Shown in pieces: positions 33,160-43,989 of a stretch of DNA of 64,000 nucleotides. Source of the stretch: Pholis gunnellus (Eukaryota > Chordata > Actinopteri > Perciformes > Pholidae). The notes below the pieces were generated by a model. That model did not search any database and had not been told where the DNA came from. It saw nothing but the letters and a program-made list of their open reading frames with translations. Position numbers and translations under genes: made by a program. Within the stretch, counting starts at the first letter, position 1, and each line of letters opens with the position of its first letter. The stretch covers positions 5,506,001 to 5,570,000 of the forward strand of contig OU342823.1 of NCBI GenBank assembly GCA_910591455.2, read 5' to 3'.

Positions 33160-34555
33160 CGTTGGGTCTTGAGGTGAGGCGTAGGTGTAGATGGAAGCTA
33201 CTGGTCGCTGGCGAAGGCTGCAGGATGGAATTGGAAGAGGATGAAGGTGGAGCAGGAGTCTGGAGATGTTTACCAGAATCAACAGGTGGAGGCCAGGGCT
33301 GTAGACTGCTGGAGGAGGCTGTAGGTGGAGGTTCTAGCTGCAGCTGTCTGCCAGAATTTAGGATACAGTTGACTGCCAGCAACCTGCAGGTGGAGGTGGC
33401 AAATGCAGGTTGCTGGCAGAGGCTTTAGGTGGAGGTTCTAGTTATAGCATACGACCAGAATGTACAGGTGGAGGCGGCTGCACATTCTGGCAGAAGGATG
33501 CTGAACCTTAGGTGGAGGCGGCAAATGTAGGTTGCTGGCAGAGGCTTAGGATACAGTTGACTGACAGCAACCTGCAGGTGGAGGCGGCAAATGTAGGTTG
33601 CTGGCAGAGGCTTTAGATGGAGATTTAGGTTACAACTGTCTGCCAGAATGTGCAGGTGGAGGAGGCTGTAGATTCTGACAGAAAAAGCTGCAACCTGATC
33701 CTTAGGTGGAGGCGGAGGCTTTGGTTGCTGGAGGAGGCTAGAGATGGAAGTTAAGGTTACAACTGTCTGCCAGAATCTGCAGGTGGAGGTGGCAAGTGCT
33801 GGTTGCTGGCAGAGGCTGAAGGTGGAGGTTTGACCTCAGCTGTCGACCAGGATCTGCAGAGGGAGGCGGCACGTGCAGGTTGCTGAAAGAGGCTGTAGGT
33901 GGAGGTCTAGGTTACAATTCTGCCAGAATGTGCAGTTGGAGGAGGCTGCAGATTCCGGAAGGCTGCAACATGAACTTTAGGTGGAGGCCGAAGGCAGAGA
34001 TTTAGGATACAGTTGACTGCCAGCAACCTGCAGGTGGAGGCGGCAAATGTAGGTTGCTGGCAGAGGCTTTAGATGGAGATTTAGGTTATAACTGTCTGCC
34101 AGAATGTGCAGGTGGAGGAGGAAGTATAATCTGGCAGAAAAAGCTGCAATCTGATCCTCAGGTGGAGGCGGAGGCTTTGGTTGCTGGAGGAGGCTAGAGA
34201 TGGAAGTTAAGGTTACAACTGTCTGCCAGCAACCTGCAGCTGGAGGCGGCAAATGTAGGTTGCTGGCAGAGGCTTTAGGTGGATGTTTGACCTAAGCTGT
34301 CAGTCGGAATCTGCAGGCGGAGGCAGCACATGCAGGTTGCTGGCAGAGGCTGTAGGTGGAGATTTAGGTTACAACTGTCTGCCAGAATGTGCAGGTGGAG
34401 GAGGCTGTAGATTCTGGCAGAAGAATGTAACCTGATCCTTAGGTGGAGGCAGCGGCCTTGGTTGCTGGAGGAGGCTAGAGTTGGAGGTTAAGGTTACAAC
34501 TGTCTGCCAGAATTTGCAGGTGGAGGCGGAAAATGCAGGTCGCTGGCAGAGGCTC
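33160..34555. repeat. Complex GGTGGAGGCGGC / GTTGCTGGCAGAGGC minisatellite
   Basis: An irregular array built from motifs such as caggtggaggcggcaaatgt, aggttgctggcagaggcttt and ttacaactgtctgccagaat. A higher-order repeat is visible: the block at about 33565 recurs nearly unchanged at about 34020, some 455 bases on. On the minus strand it yields Pro/Ser-rich open frames that do not look like a gene. Confidence 0.85.
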
Positions 34556-34566
34556 ATTATTTTGTT

Positions 34567-36223
34567 TTAGCACTCTGGTTCTTTCGAAGTGTCCACAAAA
34601 TAATGCGGAGGTTGAACACCTACCCCGTATGAGACGTCCACATGCACCCGTCTGTCTTTGTCTACCGTCTCTGTTGACGTGGGACGGTCCAGTCTCTCCC
34701 AGAGCTTCTGCTTGATGAGACGTCCCAGTTTTATTTTTGTTTCCTTCTCCTCTTCTGGGGAGGGTCTCCAGTAGCAGCAGAGCACCGGCGCTTGCGGGTC
34801 AAAGTCTGCACCTGGTGAGCAACACATTAGAGGATGTCAAACTAAAACCTGTATAATAATCTCTGGAGTATTTACATTGTGACTTATTTAATAATAATAA
34901 CAATAATACATTTTATTTATTGAGCGCTTTTCATGATTGTCAAAGACACTTTACATTAAAATCATCATAAAAAAGAAAGCTATACACTAACATTTTAAAA
35001 CACATAATATTGGTCACACATTATTGAATATGAGGATCTAAATGTGTTACCTGGTCATCCCTGCAGCATGGACACTGTCTGCGAGTGGAGACTCTCCTTC
35101 CTCTCTGGTTGTCCTGGAGGTGGACGGGAACATCACACTGCAACGACACACACTCATGTTATAATGAGGCTTCACTAGTACAGTCAAAGAAACATCTGGC
35201 AATAGATAAAGTGAATAATAACATTTATTGTCACAAACATAATGAGCCTATCAGTCCATTCAACCCTTGAAAGAGTTCATGGAGGCCAGATTAAGTTAGC
35301 AAGAGGCCCCAGGGCTACAATGAGCTACTCCCCCTATTGACCCCTGATCCTCACACTCTTACACAGTGTGGATTTCTGTGCTTTATTTGAGCTGGTTTCA
35401 GATTTGCTAGTAGCCTGATTAACATGATTACAGGAATATTTAGCATATTCTCATAAAACTGAAAGAGTGAAGGAGTTAAAACCTCCTCAAAGACAGAACC
35501 TCGAGGTCTGATAACAAAGCAGGACCCTCCTTATATATATCTAGTATTTCCATACTGTAGGAAAATCTAATTATAATATATTAAAAATATAAAAGTTCAA
35601 GTACTTTATAGTTGAGAGCCTACTTTTAATAGGCTATATTTAAACATCCAATATAAATGTGTTCGCTTGGAGCTGGTTGATATGAATTTGTGATAAGAAT
35701 TATTTGATAAAAGACATATAATAATATGATAAAACATTATAGTAAGTCAGGCAGTGATTTGAATGTATTTATAATGACTAGATGAACTGAGTCGGTACAG
35801 TACTGTCGTCTACCTGATCCATTAGCCAGTGTGTATCATTACAGTAAAAAACAGCATCTTCTACAATGTTTATAATGATGATATGAATCATATTTATGAT
35901 AATATGAATTAGTTTTATTAGTTTTTTGTTTCAGTGAGGGAGTGTTCATGGCAGAGCCGATCGAAGTTTAGCTAGCTTAAAACTTATCTTTTAAGCTAGC
36001 TAAACGTTATCTTAGCTAACGTTTTAAACGTCTCGACACTAAAACACATAAAAACCACTCAAAGTGTTTAAATCTCACGTTTTCCATAGTGGAAGTCAGT
36101 TGTGTTTCTTCTTTCAGTCTCTGTGAGTCTGTAGTTGTTCTCGGGATGTACCAAATCGTCTGTAGAAGTGAAACTTTGCAACAAATCGTCGAGAAAGTTG
36201 AGAAAACACTGTTTCTTGACCAT
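34567..36223 (-). CDS. Unrecognised two-exon protein, 129 aa
   Basis: Exon 1 is 36223-36079 (ATG at 36223, donor AAAAC|GTGAGA) and exon 2 is 34811-34567 (acceptor CTCACCAG). Both are phase 1 and total 390 nt. Exon 1 begins MVKKQCFLNFLDDLLQSF and is acidic/polar after that. Exon 2 contains ADFDPQAPVLCCYWRPSP, a basic amphipathic stretch (KIKLGRLIKQKLWERLDRP) and ends DTSKEPEC. There is no signal peptide or membrane segment, and I recognise no family. The phase match and the non-repetitive composition on both sides of the junction argue for a real gene. The array at 33160-34555 would fall in its 3' UTR. The 1.27-kb intron contains a separate exon-like 87-base stretch that does not fit the frame. 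Confidence 0.5.
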
Positions 36224-36489
36224 CTGAGGCGTTGTTTATGTTTAAATGATCATCGTATATGAATGATGCACTGAGATGTAACCTAGCAACGATGGAATCT
36301 TTCACATCCATTTTGTTTTCACAGTCATGTCTATATATAATTAATTGTTTAATATTTACATATTATGTATACATATTTAAATACTATATTCGTTTTTATG
36401 AGAGTATTTTATTATTGTTATCCTGTTTCTTTATTCTTCCTTATATTATATTTCTTTCGTACGTTTTTTCAAAGGCTTCTGCTCCTTCA

Positions 36490-36712
36490 TATTTTAAGCT
36501 ACAGAAACCGTTCAAATATCAAAATGTTCAGCTCGTTAAGGACACGTGTGCTATGTCTCTTCATATTTCTAATCTTTAAACCTTTTGAATTATTAAGCTT
36601 TTTGCAATTTTTTGTTTGAATTGGATATTTATTTTCAGCAAAGTTTTTGCAATTCATTTCAGCTTTCAGCATTCCAACGCATTTTCAGCAGGAAATGCAT
36701 TTTCTAGTTATT
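36490..36712. repeat. Dispersed repeat R7, third copy
   Basis: Shares acagaaaccgttcaaatatc, aaaatgttcagctc and the tail gcattttcagcaggaaatgc with the copies at 31785-32475. Confidence 0.7.
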
Positions 36713-36790
36713 AAGCCCGCAGGATTACAGTCAGTGTGCTTTGGCACAGGCAGTTTTACTGCCTTTGTGCCACAAAGCCACACTGAACTA

Positions 36791-37215
36791 CAGTTTTTTT
36801 CAATTGCTAACAAGCAGTGTTCAACACTGAAACCACATGTTCAAAACTCTTCATACAGTCTGCATTACCAAGATTCATTTTGGCCAAACAGTTAATCTAA
36901 CCTCCAAAACTCACTCAGACCAACAAAACACTTCATACATGTCTCAAAATAAGCTCGTTCCACCAATCGCTGGCAACAAATTCTCATTCAGAAAACATGC
37001 ATGTCACTCAGAACACACTGACTTAAAAAACACTAGCAACAGGGAGCATTACATAAATTATGAAAAATGTGGTGATTAAATGCATTTTGTCTGAAAGCAA
37101 TGAAAAATGATTCACAGTTAGGTCCGTATACACTAGTGTGTCGCTGAATGTGTGAACAGTTTTGAAAATGTGGTATCAGTATTGAACACTGCTTGTTAGC
37201 AATTGAAAAAAACTG
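36791..37215. mobile_element. Tc1/mariner-type MITE, internally deleted
   Basis: 425 bases with long terminal inverted repeats beginning CAGTTTTTTTCAATTGC, flanked by TA on both sides (36789-36790 and 37216-37217). The left ~250 bases match the left end of the element at 38316, and the right ~140 bases match the right end of that element. The two parts meet at a shared TGAA, so this is an internal-deletion derivative of the same family with no transposase. Confidence 0.9.
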
Positions 37216-37329
37216 TAAAAGAAAACAAGAATAATCAATAGCTGGTAAAGTTTTTATAAAATATGTCAACAATTTAGCTGCAGGAGTATTGAACTCTTGA
37301 AAAGTTGAATTTTTAAACAATAAAGTAGT

Positions 37330-37715
37330 AACAGTAATAATAGTTGTTTTGTTTCTCTTTACAGTTGTTTGTGTCTCTTTGTAGTTGTTTTGTGTCTCTT
37401 TGAAGTTGTTTTGTTTCTCTTTGTAGCTCTTTGTTTCTCTTTGTAGTTGTATTGTTTCTGTTTTGTGTCTCTCTGTAGTTGTTTTGTTTCTCTTCGTGGC
37501 TCTTTGTGTCTCTATGTAGCTGTTTCGTTTCTGTTTTGTGTCTCTTTGTAGCTGTTTCGTTTCTGTTTTGTGTCTCTTTGTAGCTGTTTCGTTTCTGTTT
37601 TGTGTCTCTTTGTAGCTGTTTCGTTTCTGTTTTGTGTCTCTATGTAGCTGTTTCGTTTCTGTTTTGTGTCTCTTTGTAGCTGTTTTGTTTCTGTTTTGTG
37701 TCTCTTTGTAGTCGT
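37330..37715. repeat. 32-bp minisatellite (GTGTCTCTTTGTAGCTGTTT)
   Basis: About a dozen copies; the cleanest run at 37500-37700 has a 32-base period. Because 32 is not a multiple of three, the long minus-strand open frame cycles through three readings of the same unit and is not a gene. Related to 14445-14960. Confidence 0.9.
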
Positions 37716-37789
37716 TGTTGTAATTGCAGAAATCTGTAAACCGGCACCACTTTGGAGTAAGGATTCCCTTTGGATGATACATTGTTTAT

Positions 37790-38310
37790 GTAATTATGAT
37801 AAAAGGTAAAAAACGTTTGTACAGACTAAAATGTGTTTTAGTCGCTGAAGAATGAACGTCATTGAAATAACACTTTATACACCAAGTTTACATTCACGTT
37901 CAGGCCTCAACAACAAACATCATTGTGTTTGTGCCAAGATACAAAGTGTTTAAAACGTATACTGTTGTGGGAAAAAAAAACTCCGGCTCCTCTCCTGAAG
38001 TCTGATAACAATGAACACACAACATGAGCTCAGAAAACAAAGAGGACCAGCGATTCACTCAAGGTCATCCTCTTCCCTCAGGTCCGGCTGACTGTAAATC
38101 ACTCCCTGATACGAGCGCCAGCCAAAATGCTTAAAATGTAAATGTCCCCATCATGGTGGCTGAACCCAGTGCCAGGCCTGCGGGGGCCGATCAGTCTGCG
38201 GGCCGAGGCAGCGGCGGAGTGGAATTGGCAGGGAGCAGATGGGGGACGGAGTGGATCCCTCTGATGAGCCACTGAGAGAGGTTCACTGATTACACTAATT
38301 TAACGGATGA
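37790..38310. other. Intergenic DNA between two mariner-family copies
   Basis: No gene or clear repeat seen. The part at 38090-38280 is more GC-rich and non-repetitive. Confidence 0.4.
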
Positions 38311-38673
38311 GTTTACAGTTTTTTTCAATTGCTAACAAGCAGTGTTCAATACTGAAACCACGTGTTCAAAACTCTTCACACAGTCTGCATTACCAAGATT
38401 CATTTTGGCCAAACAGTTAATCTAACCTCCAAAACTCACTCAGACCAACAAAACACTTCATACACGTCTCAAAATAAGCTCGTTCCACCGATCACTGGCA
38501 ACAAATTCTCATTCAGAAAACATGCATGTCACTCAGAACACACTGACCTAAAAAACACCAGCAACAGGGAGCATTACATAAATCATGAACTTTTATTTAG
38601 TTAGAATGAATTTTCACATAAACAGTATTTCAATATAGAATAACAGATTTTTAATTTATTGAATGTACTAAAG

Positions 38674-39191
38674 CAGTGGTCCCCAAACTACGGCCCGCGG
38701 GCCGGATGCGGCCCGCCTCCACATTTGGTCCGGCCCCCTGAACAATACCAGAGACGCATTATGATTTTTTTTCAGTCTGCACAATTAATCGAATTTTAAT
38801 CGCGATCACGATTTTGGCTGCCACGATTAAATGAGCATGATCGTCTGCGATATTAACGTTTAAAATACGTGCTCTGCTACATATCAAATCAAACGCTTCC
38901 TGAATCAGCCAACCACCAGGGGGCGAACGAGATGAGAGCTGTCATGCGCGCACCCTGTAGAAGTAGAAGAGTAGAAGAAGTAGAAGAGCAGAGAGACGGG
39001 AGCTTGAAGGACGAGTACTTGTGCTTAATTTATTTACACGCCGGCATGTCATGTCTGTCACTACATGGTCGCGCGTTTTCAATTCCCCTGCTCTCTGTAT
39101 CGCGCAGGGCGGTGTTCCGCCCCGATTAAACGATGGTCAAACGATATGTTCAGTGATGTGGCCCTCACAGGAAAAAGTTTGGGGACCCCTG
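38674..39191. mobile_element. Non-autonomous hAT element nested in the mariner element
   Basis: 518 bases starting CAGTGGTCCCCAAAC and ending GTTTGGGGACCCCTG, with perfect 8-base target duplications TACTAAAG at 38666-38673 and 39192-39199. No transposase. It inserted after the surrounding mariner element. Confidence 0.92.
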
Positions 39192-39373
39192 TACTAAAGC
39201 ATACGTATGTAACAAGAATGAATCAGAAATATATATATATTTTTAATATAGTACTTCATTTGTGAAAATACTGTAAATAGGTGACAAAAGAAAAAAAAAA
39301 TCCTGAAATTCCAGGGCAAAAAAAGAAAAAGTCAACAACACGTGTAGTCTAATCACTCATTGTGAAGTTCTGT

Positions 39374-39923
39374 GATGGTTCTAGTCCTCCCTCTCTCTTG
39401 GATTAGGCCACATGTTCTCATCAACATCACATCTGATGTCTTCTCTGGCAATGCATCTTGGAAAGTATCTTTAGGAATGTCTAACCCAACCCTGGCAGTG
39501 TTCAGGAGAAATGTCTCCACACTCCGCATTCATTACCTCCAGTAAAGTCATCTGATCATGTGGATGGTGGTCATAAACCTTCCACCTCCATGCAGAGAAA
39601 ACTCCTCCTATTGTACTGTAATATGTATCATCTCACCTGTTGTTTTGCCGGAAAATTTGTATTATTGACGCAACTGTTGAGCGGGGCAGATTAGGTTGCA
39701 CCCTTAGACCGGCCTCTCTCAAAATGAGACCGTGGTTTACAACATGGTCAATAATTGTGGCCCTTATTTCATCCGATATCACCGCTCTTGGTCTTCCTCT
39801 CCTTTGTCCTCCACGCACTCTCCCTCGTACCACTCCTCTTTCCCCACCAACCTGTCTTCTGTGATCCATATTTCCAAACAAAATCACTTCCAAGCTACCG
39901 GTAATTAGACTAAAACAAGACAC
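39374..39923 (-). pseudogene. Tc1/mariner (IS630-type) transposase remnant
   Basis: The N-terminal DNA-binding part (39923-39633) reads on through an Arg/Gly-rich linker to RGRPRAVISDEIRATIIDHV and LPRSTVASII, a helix-turn-helix of this family, then stops. The C-terminal end (about 39620-39374) resumes with FSAWRWKVYDHHPHDQM and ends near DENMWPNP, with an in-frame TAA between RHS and RYF. The middle, which would hold the first two catalytic aspartates, is deleted. Confidence 0.8.
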
Positions 39924-40374
39924 CTGGGCTGGCTTTGAGCTGAAATTGCAATTAGCTTGGAATGATTATTATTTCATTTTCATTCATTTTCTATATTTCA
40001 AAATAATTACTGCAGAAATGTTTGAAATTTGCCATCATTCTGATTTGAATGTGCTTTTATCAGTTTTGAAAGCAGTGTGTTAGCATATGAAAAATGTCCT
40101 GCAAATACATAGTTTTTTGCAGTTTGTGGAGTATGAATGACAAAAGTGTTTGTGAATTTTGAAAAATGTGGTGATTGAATGCATTTTGTCTGAAAGCAAT
40201 GAAAAATGATTCACAGTTTGGTCCGTAGACACTTGTGTTTCGCTGAACGTGTGAAGAGTTTTGAACATGTGGTTTCAGTATTGAACACTGCTTGTTAGCA
40301 ATTGAAAAAAACTGTAATTTCAGTCTGATGGATTCCAGAAACAGGACGAATCATGGATTTTATAGTTAGTGTTC

Positions 40375-40402
40375 TTTTGTGTGTGTGTGTGTGTGTGTGT
40401 GT
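40375..40402. repeat. (TG)n microsatellite
   Basis: A pure TG run of about 13 units just outside the mariner element. Confidence 0.85.
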
Positions 40403-40749
40403 GCAGCTGCCTGACTGTTTCCTTTTTCATCTCCTCATATTTACTGTTGTTCTGACCTCGTGTTTTATCAACGTTTTAAACAAAGGAGAGTAACTGCAGC
40501 TGCAGAACTTGGAGCAAAACGACCTCCGACATGAACTCAAACACACCCGACGTCACAGCAACGTTGAATTACCTTCATCTTTTACTTTATGTAGCGTTTT
40601 ATGGAGAGTTTGTGTTGTGAGGCTGCAAAGAACGTTGGAGCTGCTGTTCCCATTTCCATTCAGTTGATTTGTGCGTTTTTGTTAGCTTGCGGTACTTAAT
40701 TATTCCTCCGGTCTTTTTTAACACGATTCCCACGGATCATTGAAATCTC

Positions 40750-41178
40750 TTGAGAAAACCTCTCATTTTACTGCAGCAGGGTCTGACAGTCTGCCCCTCT
40801 CAGTCCTGGTTCTGGTTCTCCCGTGCCTCCCTTCCCTCCAGCGGGTGCAGCAATACGTCCTGGGTCTCCAGCAGCGTGGTGTCGGTGTTGGCTCCCAGAG
40901 AGGAGAAGCTCTGCTCCCGGAGGAGGAGGAGGAGGAGACGACGCTGCTGCTGCTGCCGGGAGCTGAGCTCTCCTCCTCCTTCTGGAGCTCCGGACCTGGG
41001 TCTGTCCACGGTGGAGCGGTCTCTGCTGGAGGATCTGGGTCTGTCCACGGTGGAGCGGTCTCTGCTGGAGGATCTGGGTCTGTCCACGGTGGAGCGGTCT
41101 CTGCTGGAGGATCTGGGTCTGTCCACATTGGACCAACGAAGAAGAAAATATGAAAGAGCCTTTATTATAATGGCTTAA
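40750..41178 (+). CDS. Possible exon with 13-residue tandem repeats
   Basis: An open frame ends at 41178 in three to four copies of DLGLSTVERSLLE (a 39-base unit at about 40990-41130), then LDQRRRKYERAFIIMA. It is preceded by an Arg/Cys-rich low-complexity stretch from a (GGA)n tract. An acceptor-like tract (attttactgcag) lies at about 40778. Other frames and the opposite strand are also open because the unit is a multiple of three, so coding status is undecided. No family is recognised. Confidence 0.25.
   Translation: MRKPLILLQQGLTVCPSQSWFWFSRASLPSSGCSNTSWVSSSVVSVLAPREEKLCSRRRRRRRRRCCCCRELSSPPPSGAPDLGLSTVERSLLEDLGLSTVERSLLEDLGLSTVERSLLEDLGLSTLDQRRRKYERAFIIMA
40995..41135. repeat. 39-bp GC-rich tandem repeat
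   Basis: Three full copies and a partial copy of ggatctgggtctgtccacgg + tggagcggtctctgctgga. The full copies are nearly identical. Confidence 0.9.
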
Positions 41179-41179
41179 T

Positions 41180-42990
41180 CATGAGAACAGCTACTGTGGG
41201 TCTTTCTTCAGGGCATTTAGACCCTATCATACATTCAGAGTCACACGAATATCAAAACGAAAGTAGCAGCATGTGTAATATGTGAATGACCACTTGAAAC
41301 TGATGCAATTAAACCCTCCGGATTGCCAGAAATAACACTGTTCACGAGTCCTCAGCGGTGGCTCCGACCCTGTTTGACATCATTATGTAATTCTCAGTAT
41401 GTTGTTATTATGTTGCATGAGTGCGTGATTTTCCCGTCGGTTTGTAATAACTTCTTGGCAGCTTTGATCAGCTCACTGCTGCTGCTGGACCTAAAAAAAG
41501 AGGATGAGATGATTGGAGAAACGGTCGTCATGACCCTTTCAACATGAAACCAGCGACTTATACCAGTGACATTGACCCACAAAACAACACCTGAATCCTC
41601 CAGAGTCTGCATTTAGATCAAATGCATCATAAGTCTTCCTTTACGAAACATCTCTTTAAAGGACGTTTTCTCTAAATGAGTTTGTTCTCAGACTCTGATC
41701 CAGAAATCTCCACTTCAGCAGCTCATACACCAAACTTTACACTTTCATTCCTCTCTATGTTCTGAAGGTTAACACAGAGGGGTTTGTTCACACATCACTC
41801 AGAGGCTTATTTATACTACATTTAATAATAACAACATGGAGAAAACGGACTTGTTTTTATAGCTGTTGACAATGTTTTCTGATTTATGGAGTGATAAAAA
41901 CAGATATCCCAAATTCCCTCTGTAAAACCGTTTAATATGTCAACAACATGAAACATGTTGCACATATGAGTATGAGTCAACAATATTGTACGCAAAATGT
42001 TACTGTGCCTGTGTTTTTACGACTGTTACAGGTAAAACTTAAATGTCAGGACTATCCTAGACAAAATAATTGTGATTAAATATGCTTAAAACCTTTTTTT
42101 AAGAAAACAAATGTTTTTGTTGCATCAAAGAAGAACATCCTTAAACTAAATATGAATTCCAAGGCCCCCCGCATAAATAAAGCAACAGCAACATTGTGTG
42201 ATTCTGTTGTTATTTACATGATAATTGCTGTATTTAAGTCTAGTATTCACTTCTCCACCATGATAGTGAGCTACACAGCTTTTTCAAGCAAATTATCCCG
42301 ATTACGGATATTCACCACGATCAACTTTTCCATATCGCTCCATCCCTAAATTTGGATTTGACCATTTGAATTGTTTGTTAAAGCACTAGACAGCCTTCCA
42401 GAGACAACAGAGAGCTTCTACAACACTCTTTCTGTCTTCCCTTCCAGACTGATCAGCTCATCTGAGTGGAAACAAAGTAAGAATCATCTCACAGCTTCTG
42501 AGCAAACTTCTGACAAATTGCTCAACTTGATTTACCAGTTGCCCTGGTAACATGCACGCTCACTTTCCACTCGACACACATTACACTTCCACTTGGCACA
42601 TACTTTACATTAGAGAGAGACACAAGTGTGTGAGTGGTGGGGGGAGGATTGTGGGAGAGAAATCATGTGAGAGACGGATAAAGCTCTGCAGAGAACACAT
42701 CACTTCTTCTGAGGATGCGGCTTGTCACTGCGTATCACCCAGACAGACGAGCAGCAAGTACAAAAGGCAATTAGAAGCTCCCGTGGAGGCACAGCACACA
42801 CTGTGTAAAAGAGGGGAGGACATCGGGGGAGACAGGGGGAGACGGGGGAGACGGGGGATGTTGCATCCTTTGAAAAGTCTGATCCAAGCAGGAGAAAAAA
42901 AACTCAATCACCTTTATTTACTCGCTTAAGAAAAGTGAAAGCACTCGGATCTGATGCTTCAAATTGTGCAGAAGAAGAAAAACCCTAACC
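41180..42990. other. Intergenic DNA, no gene recognised
   Basis: No supported exon. The segment at about 42280-42345 resembles the end of an unclassified interspersed repeat. Confidence 0.4.
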
Positions 42991-42994
42991 CTCT

Positions 42995-42997
<3 letters not shown>

Positions 42998-43033
<36 letters not shown>
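42998..43033. repeat. Poly-C run (about 35 bases)
   Basis: An uninterrupted C homopolymer between ctctac and aattact. Its length is likely to be unreliable in sequencing. Confidence 0.95.
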
Positions 43034-43036
<3 letters not shown>

Positions 43037-43534
43037 TACTCTCTTTCCGCCCTGAAGTGGTACCAGGTGGTTGATGTTTTTCTGCTTTATAAAGTGTGCC
43101 GGCTTTCATCTTTGTGAGTCTTTTGCTCCGTTCGATGGCTGACCTAATTTTTTCAGGAACGTAGACGCACTCTGGGTTTTTATCCCCCATTCATACGAGG
43201 CAACGAGGGAGGTGCATTGTGGGAGAAAAGGAGATCCAGGTTGACATGGCATGGAGAAAGGCCTTCGACCCGTGATTGACGGGATGCACGTTGACACGCT
43301 GTCCGTCTTCATCTGATCACGTACATGTTATCAACAAACACAGAAGAAGAAAAACTTAAAGTAAATCTAATTATGCTCAGATGGCAGGCAGGTAAAAAAC
43401 ATAAATATGTTGATAAAGCATAAAGAATAGCGCAGTTTTCATCTTAAAGGAATATTCAACTTGGATCTTAAAGGAACCATAAAGTAATCTTTGTCCCTTT
43501 CCTGCAAGAGAGTTTTGATTGAAAGATCAACACA

Positions 43535-43640
43535 AAGCATGAAGCTACATTTAGCAGCCAGTTAGCTTAGCTTAGCACAAAGACTGGAAACGTAGGGAAA
43601 CAGCTAGCCTCTAAAAAGCTCACTGAAGAACAAGTAATAT
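43535..43640 (-). repeat. Dispersed repeat R1, copy 2
   Basis: Reverse orientation of the 16495 and 60625 copies: agcttagcacaaagactgga ... gggaaacagctagcctc. Confidence 0.75.
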
Positions 43641-43849
43641 CTTGTTTGTTTAATTCCTACACAAACCGTCACTGTGAACTTTTAAAGCCGCTCTCCTCTC
43701 TTCTGTCAGCTGTCATTCAGTACGAACCGATGTAACCCTCCTCCACCCGATTCACCTCCGGCCTCCATCCTAGTCCTGCTCCTCATCCCATCAGTGGATC
43801 TTCAGCAACACCCTTCATCATCATCACCAGTGTCTGGACTCCAGGGTGT

Positions 43850-43935
43850 GTGTCAGAGTATAAAGCACAAAGAGATGGAGAGAGGACGTTTGAGACGAGG
43901 ACATCTCACTCCAGAACTTACAATGTACCGATAGA
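43850..43935 (+). repeat. Dispersed repeat R3, copy 1
   Basis: Shares gagaggacgtttgagacgag + gac + tctcactcc + gaactt with about 58485-58535. Confidence 0.65.
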
Positions 43936-43989
43936 ACCGATAACTCAGGACCACATCGATACTTCCCGAGGTTCGGTACCTATGCATGA

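Larger units (their letters stand above)
38316..40314 (-). mobile_element. Tc1/mariner-type DNA transposon with nested hAT insertion
   Basis: Terminal inverted repeats of at least 67 bases with one mismatch, starting CAGTTTTTTTCAATTGC, flanked by TA (38314-38315 and 40315-40316). It carries a decayed transposase on the minus strand. A 518-base hAT element plus its 8-base target duplication sits inside, so the original element was about 1.47 kb. Confidence 0.9.

Noticed and set aside
33061..33282. Minus-strand ORF ending in a Ser-rich tail beside AATAAA
   Set aside because: No acceptor or homology; more simply the end of the 3' UTR of the two-exon gene.
35051..35137. Exon-like 87-base block on the minus strand (CDVPVHLQDNQRG...) with good AG and GT borders, inside the intron of the two-exon gene
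   Set aside because: Both flanking exons are phase 1, and including this block creates an immediate in-frame TGA.
37033..37782. 249-residue minus-strand open frame rich in Lys, Thr, Gln
   Set aside because: Product of the 32-bp minisatellite read in successive frames, plus part of the MITE; not protein-like outside the repeat.
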